Assembly (NCBI GenBank): GCA_964549765.1
Contig: CAZJWR010000001.1
Coordinates: forward strand, 62,001-126,000
Origin: CAZJWR01 sp964549765
Lineage (GTDB): Bacteria > Zixibacteria > MSB-5A5 > GN15 > JAAZOE01
Direction of reading: 5' to 3'
Length of the DNA stretch: 64,000 bases
The notes below the pieces were generated by a model. The model did no database searches. It saw nothing but the letters and a program-made list of their open reading frames with translations, and was not told where the DNA came from. The position numbers and the translations under genes were made by a program. Positions 44,059 to 52,174 of this stretch are shown here, one piece after another; within the stretch, counting starts at the first letter, position 1, and the number at the start of each line of letters is the position of its first letter.

Positions 44059-45261
44059 ATGAAGCTTACCAATCGCAAAATATTGCTTGGCGTCAGCGGC
44101 GGCATCGCAGCCTATAAATCCGCTTATTTAACCCGGATGCTGATTCGAGCCGAGGCCGAGGTGCAGGTCGTCATGACCGAGGCGGCGACGAAATTTGTCA
44201 CGCCGCTGACTTTCGAATCGTTGACCGACCGGCCGGTCTCCGTCGAGATGTTCCCCAAAGATAAGTTTGTCGCCACCCGGCATATTTCTTTCGCCAAATG
44301 GCCGGATATCATCGTTATTTCACCCGCCACGGCGGATCTGATCGCACAGGTCGCCAACGGCTTTTGCCCGACGCTCTTGGCGACGATTATTTGCGCCACC
44401 AAGAAGAAAGTCATCTGGGCACCCTCCATGAACGAGGGGATGTACACCAACCCGGCCGTGCAGAATAATATCGAGAAATTGCGCCAGATGGGACACCTCA
44501 TGGCCGACGTCGGCGTCGGCGAGATGGCGTGCAAGAGCTACGGCCCGGGGCGGATGGCCGAACCGGAGGAAATCTTCGAACTGATCGTCAACGAATTGAA
44601 GGGAAACGGCCCGCTGCGCGGCAAGAAGGTTCTCGTCACGGCGGGGCCGTGCCGTGAGGCGATCGATCCGGTGCGATTCATTTCCAATCGTTCGTCGGGC
44701 AAAATGGGATTTGCCCTGGCGAGTCAGGCGGAACGGCTGGGCGCCGAGGTGACGCTCGTGAGCGGGCCGGTGGCGCTCGACGATCCACCCGGGGTTGAAA
44801 TCGTCCGGGTCGAGAATACCGAACAAATGGCCAAGGCGGTCGAGGCGGCTTTCAAGAACGCCGACTATTTGATCATGGCGGCGGCCCCGGCCGATTACAA
44901 AACCGCCGAAAGCAAGACGCAAAAAATCAAAAAGGGCGATCAAGACCTGAATATAACGCTGGTTCCCACGATTGACATACTTCGGAACATCGTTTCCATC
45001 CGTACCAACTCCCAGACGGTAGTCGGCTTCTCGCTGGAAACCGAGAATGATCTCGAAAACGGCAAAAAAAAGTTGCAGGAGAAGCGCCTTGACTATATAG
45101 TAATTAATAACCCGCTGGAAGAAGGCGCCGGCTTCGATACCGATACCAATCGGGTAACGATTGTGTCGAAATCCGGCGACGTCCGCGCGATCGATAGGGA
45201 CGACAAGGACGTCATAGCCGAAAAAATATGGGAGTATATAATCGCGGATGGGATACGATGA
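44059..45261 (+). CDS. coaBC: CoaBC, bifunctional phosphopantothenoylcysteine synthetase/decarboxylase
   Basis: The 400-residue protein has an N-terminal FMN decarboxylase domain (LLGVSGGIAAYKS; active His in HISFAKW; APSMNEGMY for the PAMN-type loop; the Cys in ACKSYGPGRMAEP) and a C-terminal synthetase domain (VTAGPCREAIDPVRFISNRS, then SSGKMGFALA). It makes 4'-phosphopantetheine for coenzyme A. The loop reads PSMN rather than PAMN and GPC rather than GPT, both mild changes. The next gene overlaps its end by 14 bp. Confidence 0.95.
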   Translation: MKLTNRKILLGVSGGIAAYKSAYLTRMLIRAEAEVQVVMTEAATKFVTPLTFESLTDRPVSVEMFPKDKFVATRHISFAKWPDIIVISPATADLIAQVANGFCPTLLATIICATKKKVIWAPSMNEGMYTNPAVQNNIEKLRQMGHLMADVGVGEMACKSYGPGRMAEPEEIFELIVNELKGNGPLRGKKVLVTAGPCREAIDPVRFISNRSSGKMGFALASQAERLGAEVTLVSGPVALDDPPGVEIVRVENTEQMAKAVEAAFKNADYLIMAAAPADYKTAESKTQKIKKGDQDLNITLVPTIDILRNIVSIRTNSQTVVGFSLETENDLENGKKKLQEKRLDYIVINNPLEEGAGFDTDTNRVTIVSKSGDVRAIDRDDKDVIAEKIWEYIIADGIR

Positions 45262-46093
45262 GGACGTGAGGGAGATCTTCGATCTCGCCCGCCGGGCGTT
45301 CTGCTGCCAGGCGGATTTGGGGCATAAGGAAATCATTTTGGAGGCGCATTACACCAATCCGAACTCGCCGGATAATCGGCCGGATTCATCGGTTGATGGC
45401 GACCAATCGCCGTTCGACCGCATGCTGATGGCCGCCGCGCATGAATCATCGGCGGACCGGGATGGTCAGATTTCGCTGCTGGAAGGCGGCGACGATGATG
45501 ATGACGGCGACGATCTCGGCGAGCCGGAATATTCGAGCCTGGACGAGCATCGGCGGGCGATATGCAAATGCCAAAAGTGTCCCTTGGGCAAGACGAGGAC
45601 GAAATTCGTGTACGGCGTCGGCAATCCCAAGGCGGATATTATATTTATCGGCGAGGCCCCGGGACGCGATGAAGATATGCAGGGGGAGCCGTTCGTGGGA
45701 CGAGCGGGTAAGCTTTTGGATAAGATTTTGGCCGCGATGGGATTCAGCCGCGACGACGTATATATCGCCAATATCCTGAAATGCCGTCCGCCGGAAAATC
45801 GCGACCCCCAGCCGGATGAGATGAAGGCCTGTATGCCCTATCTTCTGGAACAGATACGCCTGATCCAGCCGAAATTCATGGTGGCGCTGGGACGGATCGC
45901 GGCTCACGCCCTTTTGGATACGACCATACCGCTGGGCAAACTGCGCGGCAAATGGCACAAATTTCACGGCGTCCCCCTGCTGGTGACGTATCATCCGGCG
46001 GCGCTGTTGCGCGCAGCGCAATACAAACGCCCCACGTGGGAGGACATGCAGGTCTTGATGGCGGAGTATGAACGGGTCAACCAGAACAAATAG
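45248..46093 (+). CDS. Family 4 uracil-DNA glycosylase with an acidic N-terminal extension
   Basis: The 281-residue protein has an N-terminal extension of about 90 residues with an acidic run (residues 80-93, mostly Asp and Gly). The catalytic region begins CKCQKCPLGKTRTKFVYGVG and has GEAPGRDED (motif A), the cluster cysteines CxxC and, later, CRPPENRDPQ and CMPY, and motif B TYHPAALLR. Four cysteines bind a 4Fe-4S cluster. It removes uracil from deaminated DNA. The start overlaps coaBC by 14 bp. The extension resembles an unstructured linker. Confidence 0.92.
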   Translation: MGYDEDVREIFDLARRAFCCQADLGHKEIILEAHYTNPNSPDNRPDSSVDGDQSPFDRMLMAAAHESSADRDGQISLLEGGDDDDDGDDLGEPEYSSLDEHRRAICKCQKCPLGKTRTKFVYGVGNPKADIIFIGEAPGRDEDMQGEPFVGRAGKLLDKILAAMGFSRDDVYIANILKCRPPENRDPQPDEMKACMPYLLEQIRLIQPKFMVALGRIAAHALLDTTIPLGKLRGKWHKFHGVPLLVTYHPAALLRAAQYKRPTWEDMQVLMAEYERVNQNK

Positions 46094-46463
46094 CCGCCAG
46101 CAGAGCGAAATGGATAACTGAGAATTCACATTATTGAAGGTTTGAGAACTTTGCATCGTCAGTGAGCGTACAGTAGCACCGGCACTTTTAGATTGCAATG
46201 ATTTCCGGTCTGATCCGCCTGCCATTTTTCTTGACTCGAAAAACCAGCAAAATTCATGCTGGGATCACATCCTTGAATCACAAATTCATTTAATCCGAAA
46301 TTCGGGTTGATTTCCGTTTCGACAAAATATATATAGATTTCTGGAAAGAGGTTGACAGAATACTTTCCAGGAACAACTTGTACTGATTATTCTTCGTATG
46401 TGCTTAAGTGCCAGGTCAAATGGCAGCTAATTTTGGTTGTGCGAAGTGTTGAGGGATTTCGAC
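46094..46463 (+). other. AT-rich noncoding stretch upstream of dnaB
   Basis: This 370-bp gap holds no supported gene. It is clearly AT-richer than the flanks. It has a perfect 6-bp hairpin at 46244-46262 (CCAGCA and TGCTGG, 7-nt loop) with no T-tract, a candidate promoter at 46307-46335 and an extra TTGACA at 46352-46357 without a matching -10. No tRNA, repeat array or att-like repeat was recognised. Confidence 0.6.
46307..46335 (+). promoter_or_regulatory. Candidate promoter of dnaB
   Basis: TTGATT (46307-46312) and TATATA (46330-46335) are 17 bp apart. The leader to the GTG at 46464 would be about 120 nt, unusually long for this window. Confidence 0.35.
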
Positions 46464-47897
46464 GTGGACGGTCAGGCAAAAGCAACTAGTAACAGGCGAC
46501 AAACCGAGCGCGAAATGCCACGGTCTCATGACGCGGAGCAAGCCGTTCTCGGTGCTATGCTATTGGACCAAGCTGCGGTGGCAGTATGTATTGAGGTACT
46601 CGTAACAAGCCGTCGATTCTATAGCCCAGCGCATCAAAAAATATATGATGCCATTGCCCGGCTTTTCGAGCGTGCTCAGCCGGCTGATATCACCACGGTT
46701 GCGGAAGAGTTGGAAAAGACTCATGATCTCGATACTGCTGGTGGGCGGACCTATCTTACGGAACTCGCGAACTCGGTTGCAACTGCAGCTAATGCGCAAT
46801 TCTATGCCAATATAGTATTTGAAAAGGCGTTATTGAGGGAATTGATAACCGCGTCTACGGAAATAGTATCTGAGTGTTACCGGCAAGAGGATGCTGTGGA
46901 TGCGTTACTGGATAATGCGGAGCAAAAGATATTTTCGATAGCCGAAGACCGCCTAAAATCAGAATTCACAGTAATAAAAAAGCTATTACCTCAGACATTT
47001 GAGGCCATTGAGGAGTTTAGAGATAGTAAGGGGGGGTTGATAGGTTATCCAACTGGATTTCGGGAATTGGATGATATAACCATTGGCCTACATAAAGGTG
47101 ATTTAATCATCATCGCTGGCAGACCGTCGATGGGAAAGTCTGCTTTAGCAATGAATATTGCAGAGAATTTATGTATGGAGACCAACAAGGCGGCAGCGTT
47201 CTTTTCGCTGGAAATGTCGAAAGAGCAGATGGCCTTACGCATGGTATGTGGTAAAGCAAGAATATCGACGCACAAAATCAGGGCTGATCGCATATCTGAG
47301 GAAGATTGGGCTCGCCTCGCGCGGGCGTCCGGGCCCTTATCGGAGGCAGAAATTTATATTGACGATACTCCTGCCATGTCGGTACTTCAAATGCGTGCCA
47401 AAGCGAGAAGGCTTGCGGCCCAAACAGATTTGGGTCTTGTCGTCATAGACTACATGCAGATGATGAGCGGCAGTCGATACGCCGAAAACCGCCAGCAGGA
47501 GATTGCTCAAATCTCTCGCGGCTTAAAAGGATTGGCCAAGGAATTGAAGATTCCCGTCATTGCATGCAGCCAACTTTCCAGAATGGTTGAAACACGCGGC
47601 GGCGAGAAGAGGCCGCAGCTATCCGATCTGCGTGAATCGGGAGCCATCGAGCAGGACGCCGATGTCGTCATGTTCGTCTATAGGCCTGAATATTATCTAT
47701 CGGGCCTTCATCCCGATGATCCGAAGCTCATGGAAGTAAAGGGACGAGCTGAGATAATCGTAGCTAAGCAACGCAATGGCCCTACGGGCACGATAAGGCT
47801 CTCTTTTCTCAGCGAGTACGCGCGGTTTGAGAACTTGGCGACTGGCTTTGTCCCCCAACCGCCGATGGGAACGCCAGACCAGGAGGCGCCGTTCTAA
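46464..47897 (+). CDS. dnaB: DnaB, replicative DNA helicase
   Basis: The 477-residue helicase has an N-terminal domain (HDAEQAVLGAMLLDQAAV) and a RecA-type domain with Walker A GRPSMGKSALAMNIA (about residues 217-231), SLEMSKEQM, Walker B LVVIDYMQMM and SQLSRMVETRG-KRPQLSDLRESG. It unwinds DNA at the fork. GTG at 46464 is chosen because GAGGGA lies 7 bp upstream; an earlier TTG (46437) has no such site. The gene, mostly in its first two thirds, is AT-richer than its neighbours: hand-counted 60-base lines give 40% and 33% GC, against 57% upstream. The cause may be transfer or local bias. Confidence 0.95.
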   Translation: MDGQAKATSNRRQTEREMPRSHDAEQAVLGAMLLDQAAVAVCIEVLVTSRRFYSPAHQKIYDAIARLFERAQPADITTVAEELEKTHDLDTAGGRTYLTELANSVATAANAQFYANIVFEKALLRELITASTEIVSECYRQEDAVDALLDNAEQKIFSIAEDRLKSEFTVIKKLLPQTFEAIEEFRDSKGGLIGYPTGFRELDDITIGLHKGDLIIIAGRPSMGKSALAMNIAENLCMETNKAAAFFSLEMSKEQMALRMVCGKARISTHKIRADRISEEDWARLARASGPLSEAEIYIDDTPAMSVLQMRAKARRLAAQTDLGLVVIDYMQMMSGSRYAENRQQEIAQISRGLKGLAKELKIPVIACSQLSRMVETRGGEKRPQLSDLRESGAIEQDADVVMFVYRPEYYLSGLHPDDPKLMEVKGRAEIIVAKQRNGPTGTIRLSFLSEYARFENLATGFVPQPPMGTPDQEAPF

Positions 47898-47902
47898 CGG
47901 GC

Positions 47903-48679
47903 ATGGACGAGCAATCCACAGCATTTGATATTCGGCCGTCAACACTTCTCAGCGGCCTCGGCCGCCTGTCGATTATGCTGGGTCAAACCGTGCTGGCCTT
48001 CCGCCATTTTTTCCGATCTCTTTCACTCATCCTCGGACAAATGTACTATATGGGGGTCAAATCGATCTGGCTGATCGTCATTACGTCGATCTTTACGGGC
48101 GGGGTATCGGCCTGGCAGGCGGCCTATCAGTTCAAATTCTACATGCCGATGCGATACCTTGGCGGCGCGGTCGGCAAAGCGGTCCTGATCGAACTGGCGC
48201 CGGTGCTGACGGCATTGGTGATCGCCGGGCGGGTGGGGGCCGGGATCGCCGCCGAATTGGGGTCGATGAAGGTCACCGAGCAGATTGACGCCATGGAATC
48301 GATGGCGGTCGATCCGGTGCGATATCTGGTTATGCCGCGTGTGGCGGCCGGAATAATCATGCTGCCGATGATAACGGCGATATCCGACTTCATCGCCATA
48401 TTCGGAGCCTTCTTGGTGGCGGTCAGCTTCGTCGGCATCACGCCGGATATGTTCATGAACGGCTTCAAACAGTTTTTTGCCCTGAACGATTTCTTATCGG
48501 GGCTGGCCAAATCCGCCGTTTTCGGCGCCATCATCTCGGTGATGGGGTGTTACCACGGGTTCTTCACGACCGGAGGCGCCCAGGGCGTGGGGATGTCAAC
48601 GACACGGGCGGTGGTGAGCGCCGCCGTATTGATCCTGGTCGCCGACTATGTGATGGCAACGCTGTTGTTCCAATTATGA
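47903..48679 (+). CDS. mlaE: MlaE-type ABC transporter permease
   Basis: The 258-residue protein has the MlaE/YrbE permease pattern: GVKSIWLIVITSIFTGGVSA near residues 49-68, LAPVLTALVIAGRVGAGIAA, ELGSMKVTEQIDAMESMAVD and SAVFGAIISVMGCYHGFFTT, with five hydrophobic segments. It moves phospholipids or other lipids between membranes with MlaF. It starts 5 bp after dnaB and overlaps the ATPase by 4 bp. Confidence 0.93.
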   Translation: MDEQSTAFDIRPSTLLSGLGRLSIMLGQTVLAFRHFFRSLSLILGQMYYMGVKSIWLIVITSIFTGGVSAWQAAYQFKFYMPMRYLGGAVGKAVLIELAPVLTALVIAGRVGAGIAAELGSMKVTEQIDAMESMAVDPVRYLVMPRVAAGIIMLPMITAISDFIAIFGAFLVAVSFVGITPDMFMNGFKQFFALNDFLSGLAKSAVFGAIISVMGCYHGFFTTGGAQGVGMSTTRAVVSAAVLILVADYVMATLLFQL

Positions 48680-49425
48680 TTGAAATACGGGATTTACATA
48701 AGCGATTCGGTTCGCATGAAGTGCTCACCGGAGTCAACCTGGTGATCGAAAACGGCCAGTCGGTAGTTGTTATCGGTCAATCCGGATGCGGCAAGTCGGT
48801 TCTTCTCAAACATATCGTGGCGCTTCTTCGGCCCGACGAAGGCACCGTGCTGGTGGACGGACAGGATATTTTCGAGCTCAACCGCACCGAGCTGATGAAA
48901 TTCCGGAAACGGATCGGCGTGCTGTTTCAATCCGGGGCGCTGTTCGATTCGATGACGGTGGCCGAAAACGTCGGCTTCAGCCTCAAGGAAAGCCTGCGCA
49001 TGAAAAGGGGCCGCATCAAGGATATCGTTGACGAGAAGCTGTCGCTGGTGGGTCTGACGGATGCGGGCAATAAGATGCCGGCGGAAATGTCGGGCGGGAT
49101 GAAAAAGCGAGCGGCTCTGGCGCGCGCCATCGCCAGCGAGCCGGATATCATCCTCTACGACGAACCGACCACGGGACTCGATCCTGTCACCGGAGCCATG
49201 ATCAATGAACTGGTCGTCAACGTGCACAAGAAACTCGGTGTGACCACTATCGCCGTGACCCATGATATGGCGTCGGCCTACCAGATCGCCGACCGGATCG
49301 TGATGCTGTTCGGCGGCAAGGTGATCTGGGACGGCACGCCGGACGAGATTAGCAAAACGGATGACGAGAAAGTCAAGCAGTTCATTCATGGATCCTCGAC
49401 CGGTCCTATCTCGGTCAAATCATGA
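48676..49425 (+). CDS. mlaF: MlaF-type ABC transporter ATP-binding protein
   Basis: The 249-residue ATPase has Walker A GQSGCGKSVLLKHI (about residues 36-49), Q-loop FQSGALFDSMTV, signature MSGGMKKRAALARAIA, Walker B IILYDEPTTGLDP and the H-loop VTHDM. The FQSGALFDSMTV Q-loop and MSGGMKKR signature are typical of MlaF. The ATG at 48676 is preferred over an upstream frame extension reading through mlaE. No MlaD (MCE) gene follows; radA overlaps the stop by 4 bp. Confidence 0.93.
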   Translation: MIEIRDLHKRFGSHEVLTGVNLVIENGQSVVVIGQSGCGKSVLLKHIVALLRPDEGTVLVDGQDIFELNRTELMKFRKRIGVLFQSGALFDSMTVAENVGFSLKESLRMKRGRIKDIVDEKLSLVGLTDAGNKMPAEMSGGMKKRAALARAIASEPDIILYDEPTTGLDPVTGAMINELVVNVHKKLGVTTIAVTHDMASAYQIADRIVMLFGGKVIWDGTPDEISKTDDEKVKQFIHGSSTGPISVKS

Positions 49426-50786
49426 CGGCTTCATCCAAGAAAAAGACGGCTTATTTCTGCACCAATTGCGGCGCCATGCATCATCGCTGGCAGGGACAAT
49501 GCCGCGAGTGCGGCGAATGGAATACGCTGCACGAGGAATCGATCGTGGCGTCGCCGAGAGCTACCAAATCGGCGAAAACCGCCGTCGCGGCGCAGACTAT
49601 TCCCGAAATAAAAACTGAGTTTCAATCGCGGATCGTATCCGGCGTCGATGAGTTCGACCGCGTGGCGGGTGGTGGCGTTGTCTATGGATCGGCGTCGCTG
49701 ATCGGCGGTGAACCCGGCATCGGCAAATCGTCGCTGCTTCTGCAGATGGCCGACGAGTATGGCCGCCGGGGGTACGCAAGCCTATATGTCTCCGGCGAGG
49801 AATCGATCCAACAGATCAAAGACCGGGCCGATCGCTTCGGCCTTGACGGCAAGACAGTTTCGGTCGTCAATCTCACGGATCTGGACGATATTCTCGCCCT
49901 GTGCCGCGACGATTATCAAATCATCATTATCGACTCCATTCAGACGGTCGCATCGCCCGCTTTCGATTCGCCGCCGGGGACGGTCGGGCAGGTGAGGGAA
50001 TGTTCCGCCCGCCTGATCGAACTGGTCAAACAGACCGGCAAGGTGCTGTTTCTTATCGGTCACATCACCAAGGAAGGTCTCGTGGCCGGGCCTAAGGTGC
50101 TGGAACATATGGTCGATACGGTGCTGTATTTCGAAGGCGACCGCTATCACCTATTCCGCATCCTGCGCTCACAGAAAAACCGTTTCGGCCCCGCCGGAGA
50201 AATCGGCGTCTTCGAGATGACCGGTTCCGGATTGAACGAAATGAAAAATCCCTCGCAGATATTCATGACGATCACCGACGACAACCAATCGCCGGGCCGG
50301 GCGGTGTCGGCGGCGGTCGAGGGCAGCCGGTCGTTTCTGGTCGAGGTCGAGGCGCTGGTCGCGACGTCACCCTATGGAACGCCGCAACGGGTAGCATCGG
50401 GGATCGACGGCAAACGCCTGGCGATTATCAGCGCCGTGCTGGAAAAGCGGGGCGGGGTGCCGCTGGGCGGCAATGACATCTTCGTCAATATCGCTGGCGG
50501 CATCCGGCTCGACGATACCGCGCTCGACCTGGCCTTTCTTTTGGCGGCAGCGTCATCCAAATTGAATATCGTGATTGACTCGAAAATGCTGGTGATCGGC
50601 GAAGTCGGACTCTCCGGCGACGTGCGCGGGGTGGCGCAAATCGAACGGCGGCTGGCGGAGGCGTCCAAACTGGGCCTGACCCGCGCCATTATCCCCAAAG
50701 CAAACAGATCAAGCCTCGCGAAAGTTCCCGGCATGGAACTCCTGCCGGTGACGACTGTCGCACAAGCGCTCGAAATTATCCGGTAA
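49422..50786 (+). CDS. radA: RadA (Sms), DNA recombination and repair protein
   Basis: The 454-residue protein has an N-terminal zinc finger (CTNCGAMHHRWQGQCRECG, residues 12-30), a RecA-like ATPase core with Walker A GGEPGIGKSSLLLQMA, Walker B IIIDSIQTV, the RadA motif KNRFGPAGEIGVF and a C-terminal Lon-like domain (about 280-454). It promotes branch migration in recombination. Length is canonical, and the start overlaps mlaF by 4 bp. Confidence 0.96.
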   Translation: MTASSKKKTAYFCTNCGAMHHRWQGQCRECGEWNTLHEESIVASPRATKSAKTAVAAQTIPEIKTEFQSRIVSGVDEFDRVAGGGVVYGSASLIGGEPGIGKSSLLLQMADEYGRRGYASLYVSGEESIQQIKDRADRFGLDGKTVSVVNLTDLDDILALCRDDYQIIIIDSIQTVASPAFDSPPGTVGQVRECSARLIELVKQTGKVLFLIGHITKEGLVAGPKVLEHMVDTVLYFEGDRYHLFRILRSQKNRFGPAGEIGVFEMTGSGLNEMKNPSQIFMTITDDNQSPGRAVSAAVEGSRSFLVEVEALVATSPYGTPQRVASGIDGKRLAIISAVLEKRGGVPLGGNDIFVNIAGGIRLDDTALDLAFLLAAASSKLNIVIDSKMLVIGEVGLSGDVRGVAQIERRLAEASKLGLTRAIIPKANRSSLAKVPGMELLPVTTVAQALEIIR

Positions 50787-50789
50787 GCT

Positions 50790-51941
50790 ATGGATTATCC
50801 CACGGGCTTTTCATTCCAGGTCATACAAACCGACGGGGCGGCTCGCCGGGGATGCCTGACGACACCGCACGGCGAAATCGATACTCCCGTGTTCATGCCG
50901 GTGGGGACGCAGGGGGCCGTCAAAACGCTTGCCTGCGAAGATCTGGAAACGATGGGGGCGCAGGTATTTTTGGTCAATACCTATCATCTCTATCTTCGCC
51001 CCGGCGTCGACGTCGTGGAGAAAATGGGGCGCGTCCACGGTTTTGCCTCATGGCCGAATGCGATCCTGTCCGATTCGGGGGGATATCAGGTTTTCTCGCA
51101 CCTGGGGAAGGTCAAAATCTCCGATGCCGGGGTGACGTTTCAGTCACATTTCGACGGTTCCTACCATGATTTCACGCCGGAAAGGGTGATCGAAATCCAA
51201 AGACGGCTGGGGCCCGATATCATCATGTCGTTCGATCATTGCGTGCCATATCCGTCGTCGCATGAGGATGCTCTCGCCGGAGTCGAGCGCACCACACAAT
51301 GGGCCGGACGGGGGATGAACGAATTCATGCAACTCGAAGAATCCCTGAAATATACACCGCAGTTGCTGCATGGGATCGTTCAGGGTTCAACATTCGAAGA
51401 CCTCCGGCGGAAATCAACCGAGGAGTTGCTCGCGATGGATTTTCCGGGTTATTCGATCGGCGGCCTATCGGTCGGCGAACCGAAGGAACAAATGGAAAAG
51501 ATGCTGGATGTGACCATGCCGCTGCTCCCAGCTGACAAGCAGCGATATCTGATGGGGGTGGGATATCCCGAAGATATTCTGATGGCGGTGGAGAAGGGCA
51601 TCGATATGTTCGACTGCGTGCTGCCGACCCGGAACGCCCGCACCGGATTGGTCTTCACCGCGGCCGGGCCGTATAACTATCGCAACGCCACCGCTGCCTC
51701 TGACACTCTGCCGCTCGATCCCGGTTGTGGTTGTTACGTGTGCCGCCGATACAGCCGCGCCTACCTTCGCCATCTGTACTCGGTCTCAGAAATCACCGCC
51801 CACCGTCTGGCGTCGTTTCATTCGGTCAATTTCTTCATTAGGCTGATGCGCGATATTCGGGAGGCGATTTCGGAAAATCGTTTTGCGTCATTCAAGTCGC
51901 AATTTCTGGCGAAATATCGGAGCAGGCAGGCGGCCGATTAG
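50790..51941 (+). CDS. tgt: Tgt, queuine tRNA-ribosyltransferase
   Basis: The 383-residue TIM-barrel enzyme has TPVFMPVGTQGAVKTL, nucleophile and substrate segments in LSDSGGYQVFS and the second Asp in DCVLPTRNARTGLVF, and the zinc site CGCYVCRRYSRAYLRHL with a later His. It exchanges guanine 34 for preQ1 in GUN-anticodon tRNAs. It starts 3 bp after radA. The usual queA or yajC-secDF neighbours are not present here. Confidence 0.96.
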   Translation: MDYPTGFSFQVIQTDGAARRGCLTTPHGEIDTPVFMPVGTQGAVKTLACEDLETMGAQVFLVNTYHLYLRPGVDVVEKMGRVHGFASWPNAILSDSGGYQVFSHLGKVKISDAGVTFQSHFDGSYHDFTPERVIEIQRRLGPDIIMSFDHCVPYPSSHEDALAGVERTTQWAGRGMNEFMQLEESLKYTPQLLHGIVQGSTFEDLRRKSTEELLAMDFPGYSIGGLSVGEPKEQMEKMLDVTMPLLPADKQRYLMGVGYPEDILMAVEKGIDMFDCVLPTRNARTGLVFTAAGPYNYRNATAASDTLPLDPGCGCYVCRRYSRAYLRHLYSVSEITAHRLASFHSVNFFIRLMRDIREAISENRFASFKSQFLAKYRSRQAAD

Positions 51942-52054
51942 CGCCTTTCGTCTCATTCACAAACGTACCTCCCGCCGACTCGCCCACAATTTTCATTACC
52001 GGTTAATTTGTTGTCCGACATAACAAAAATCTTTATGTAAAACCCCCAAAGCGT

Positions 52055-52082
52055 TTGACAAACGCGGGATTTTCTCTATATT
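52055..52082 (+). promoter_or_regulatory. Candidate promoter of the aldehyde dehydrogenase gene
   Basis: TTGACA (52055-52060) and TATATT (52077-52082) have a 16-bp spacer; a further T precedes TTGACA. The leader of about 85 nt ends with AGGAGGT 5 bp before the ATG, the strongest ribosome-binding site in the window. Confidence 0.6.
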
Positions 52083-52174
52083 AGCAGTCTTGGCCGAATT
52101 GGTGAAAAGATTCACATACGGGCCGGGCGGCGAGAGAGAAAAGAGAATGCTGAATATACATTTAGGAGGTCACC

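Noticed and set aside
46244..46262. Hairpin CCAGCA/TGCTGG upstream of dnaB as a terminator
   Set aside because: No T-tract; the position is about 150 bp after the previous stop and before a promoter. It could be an operator but is unsupported.
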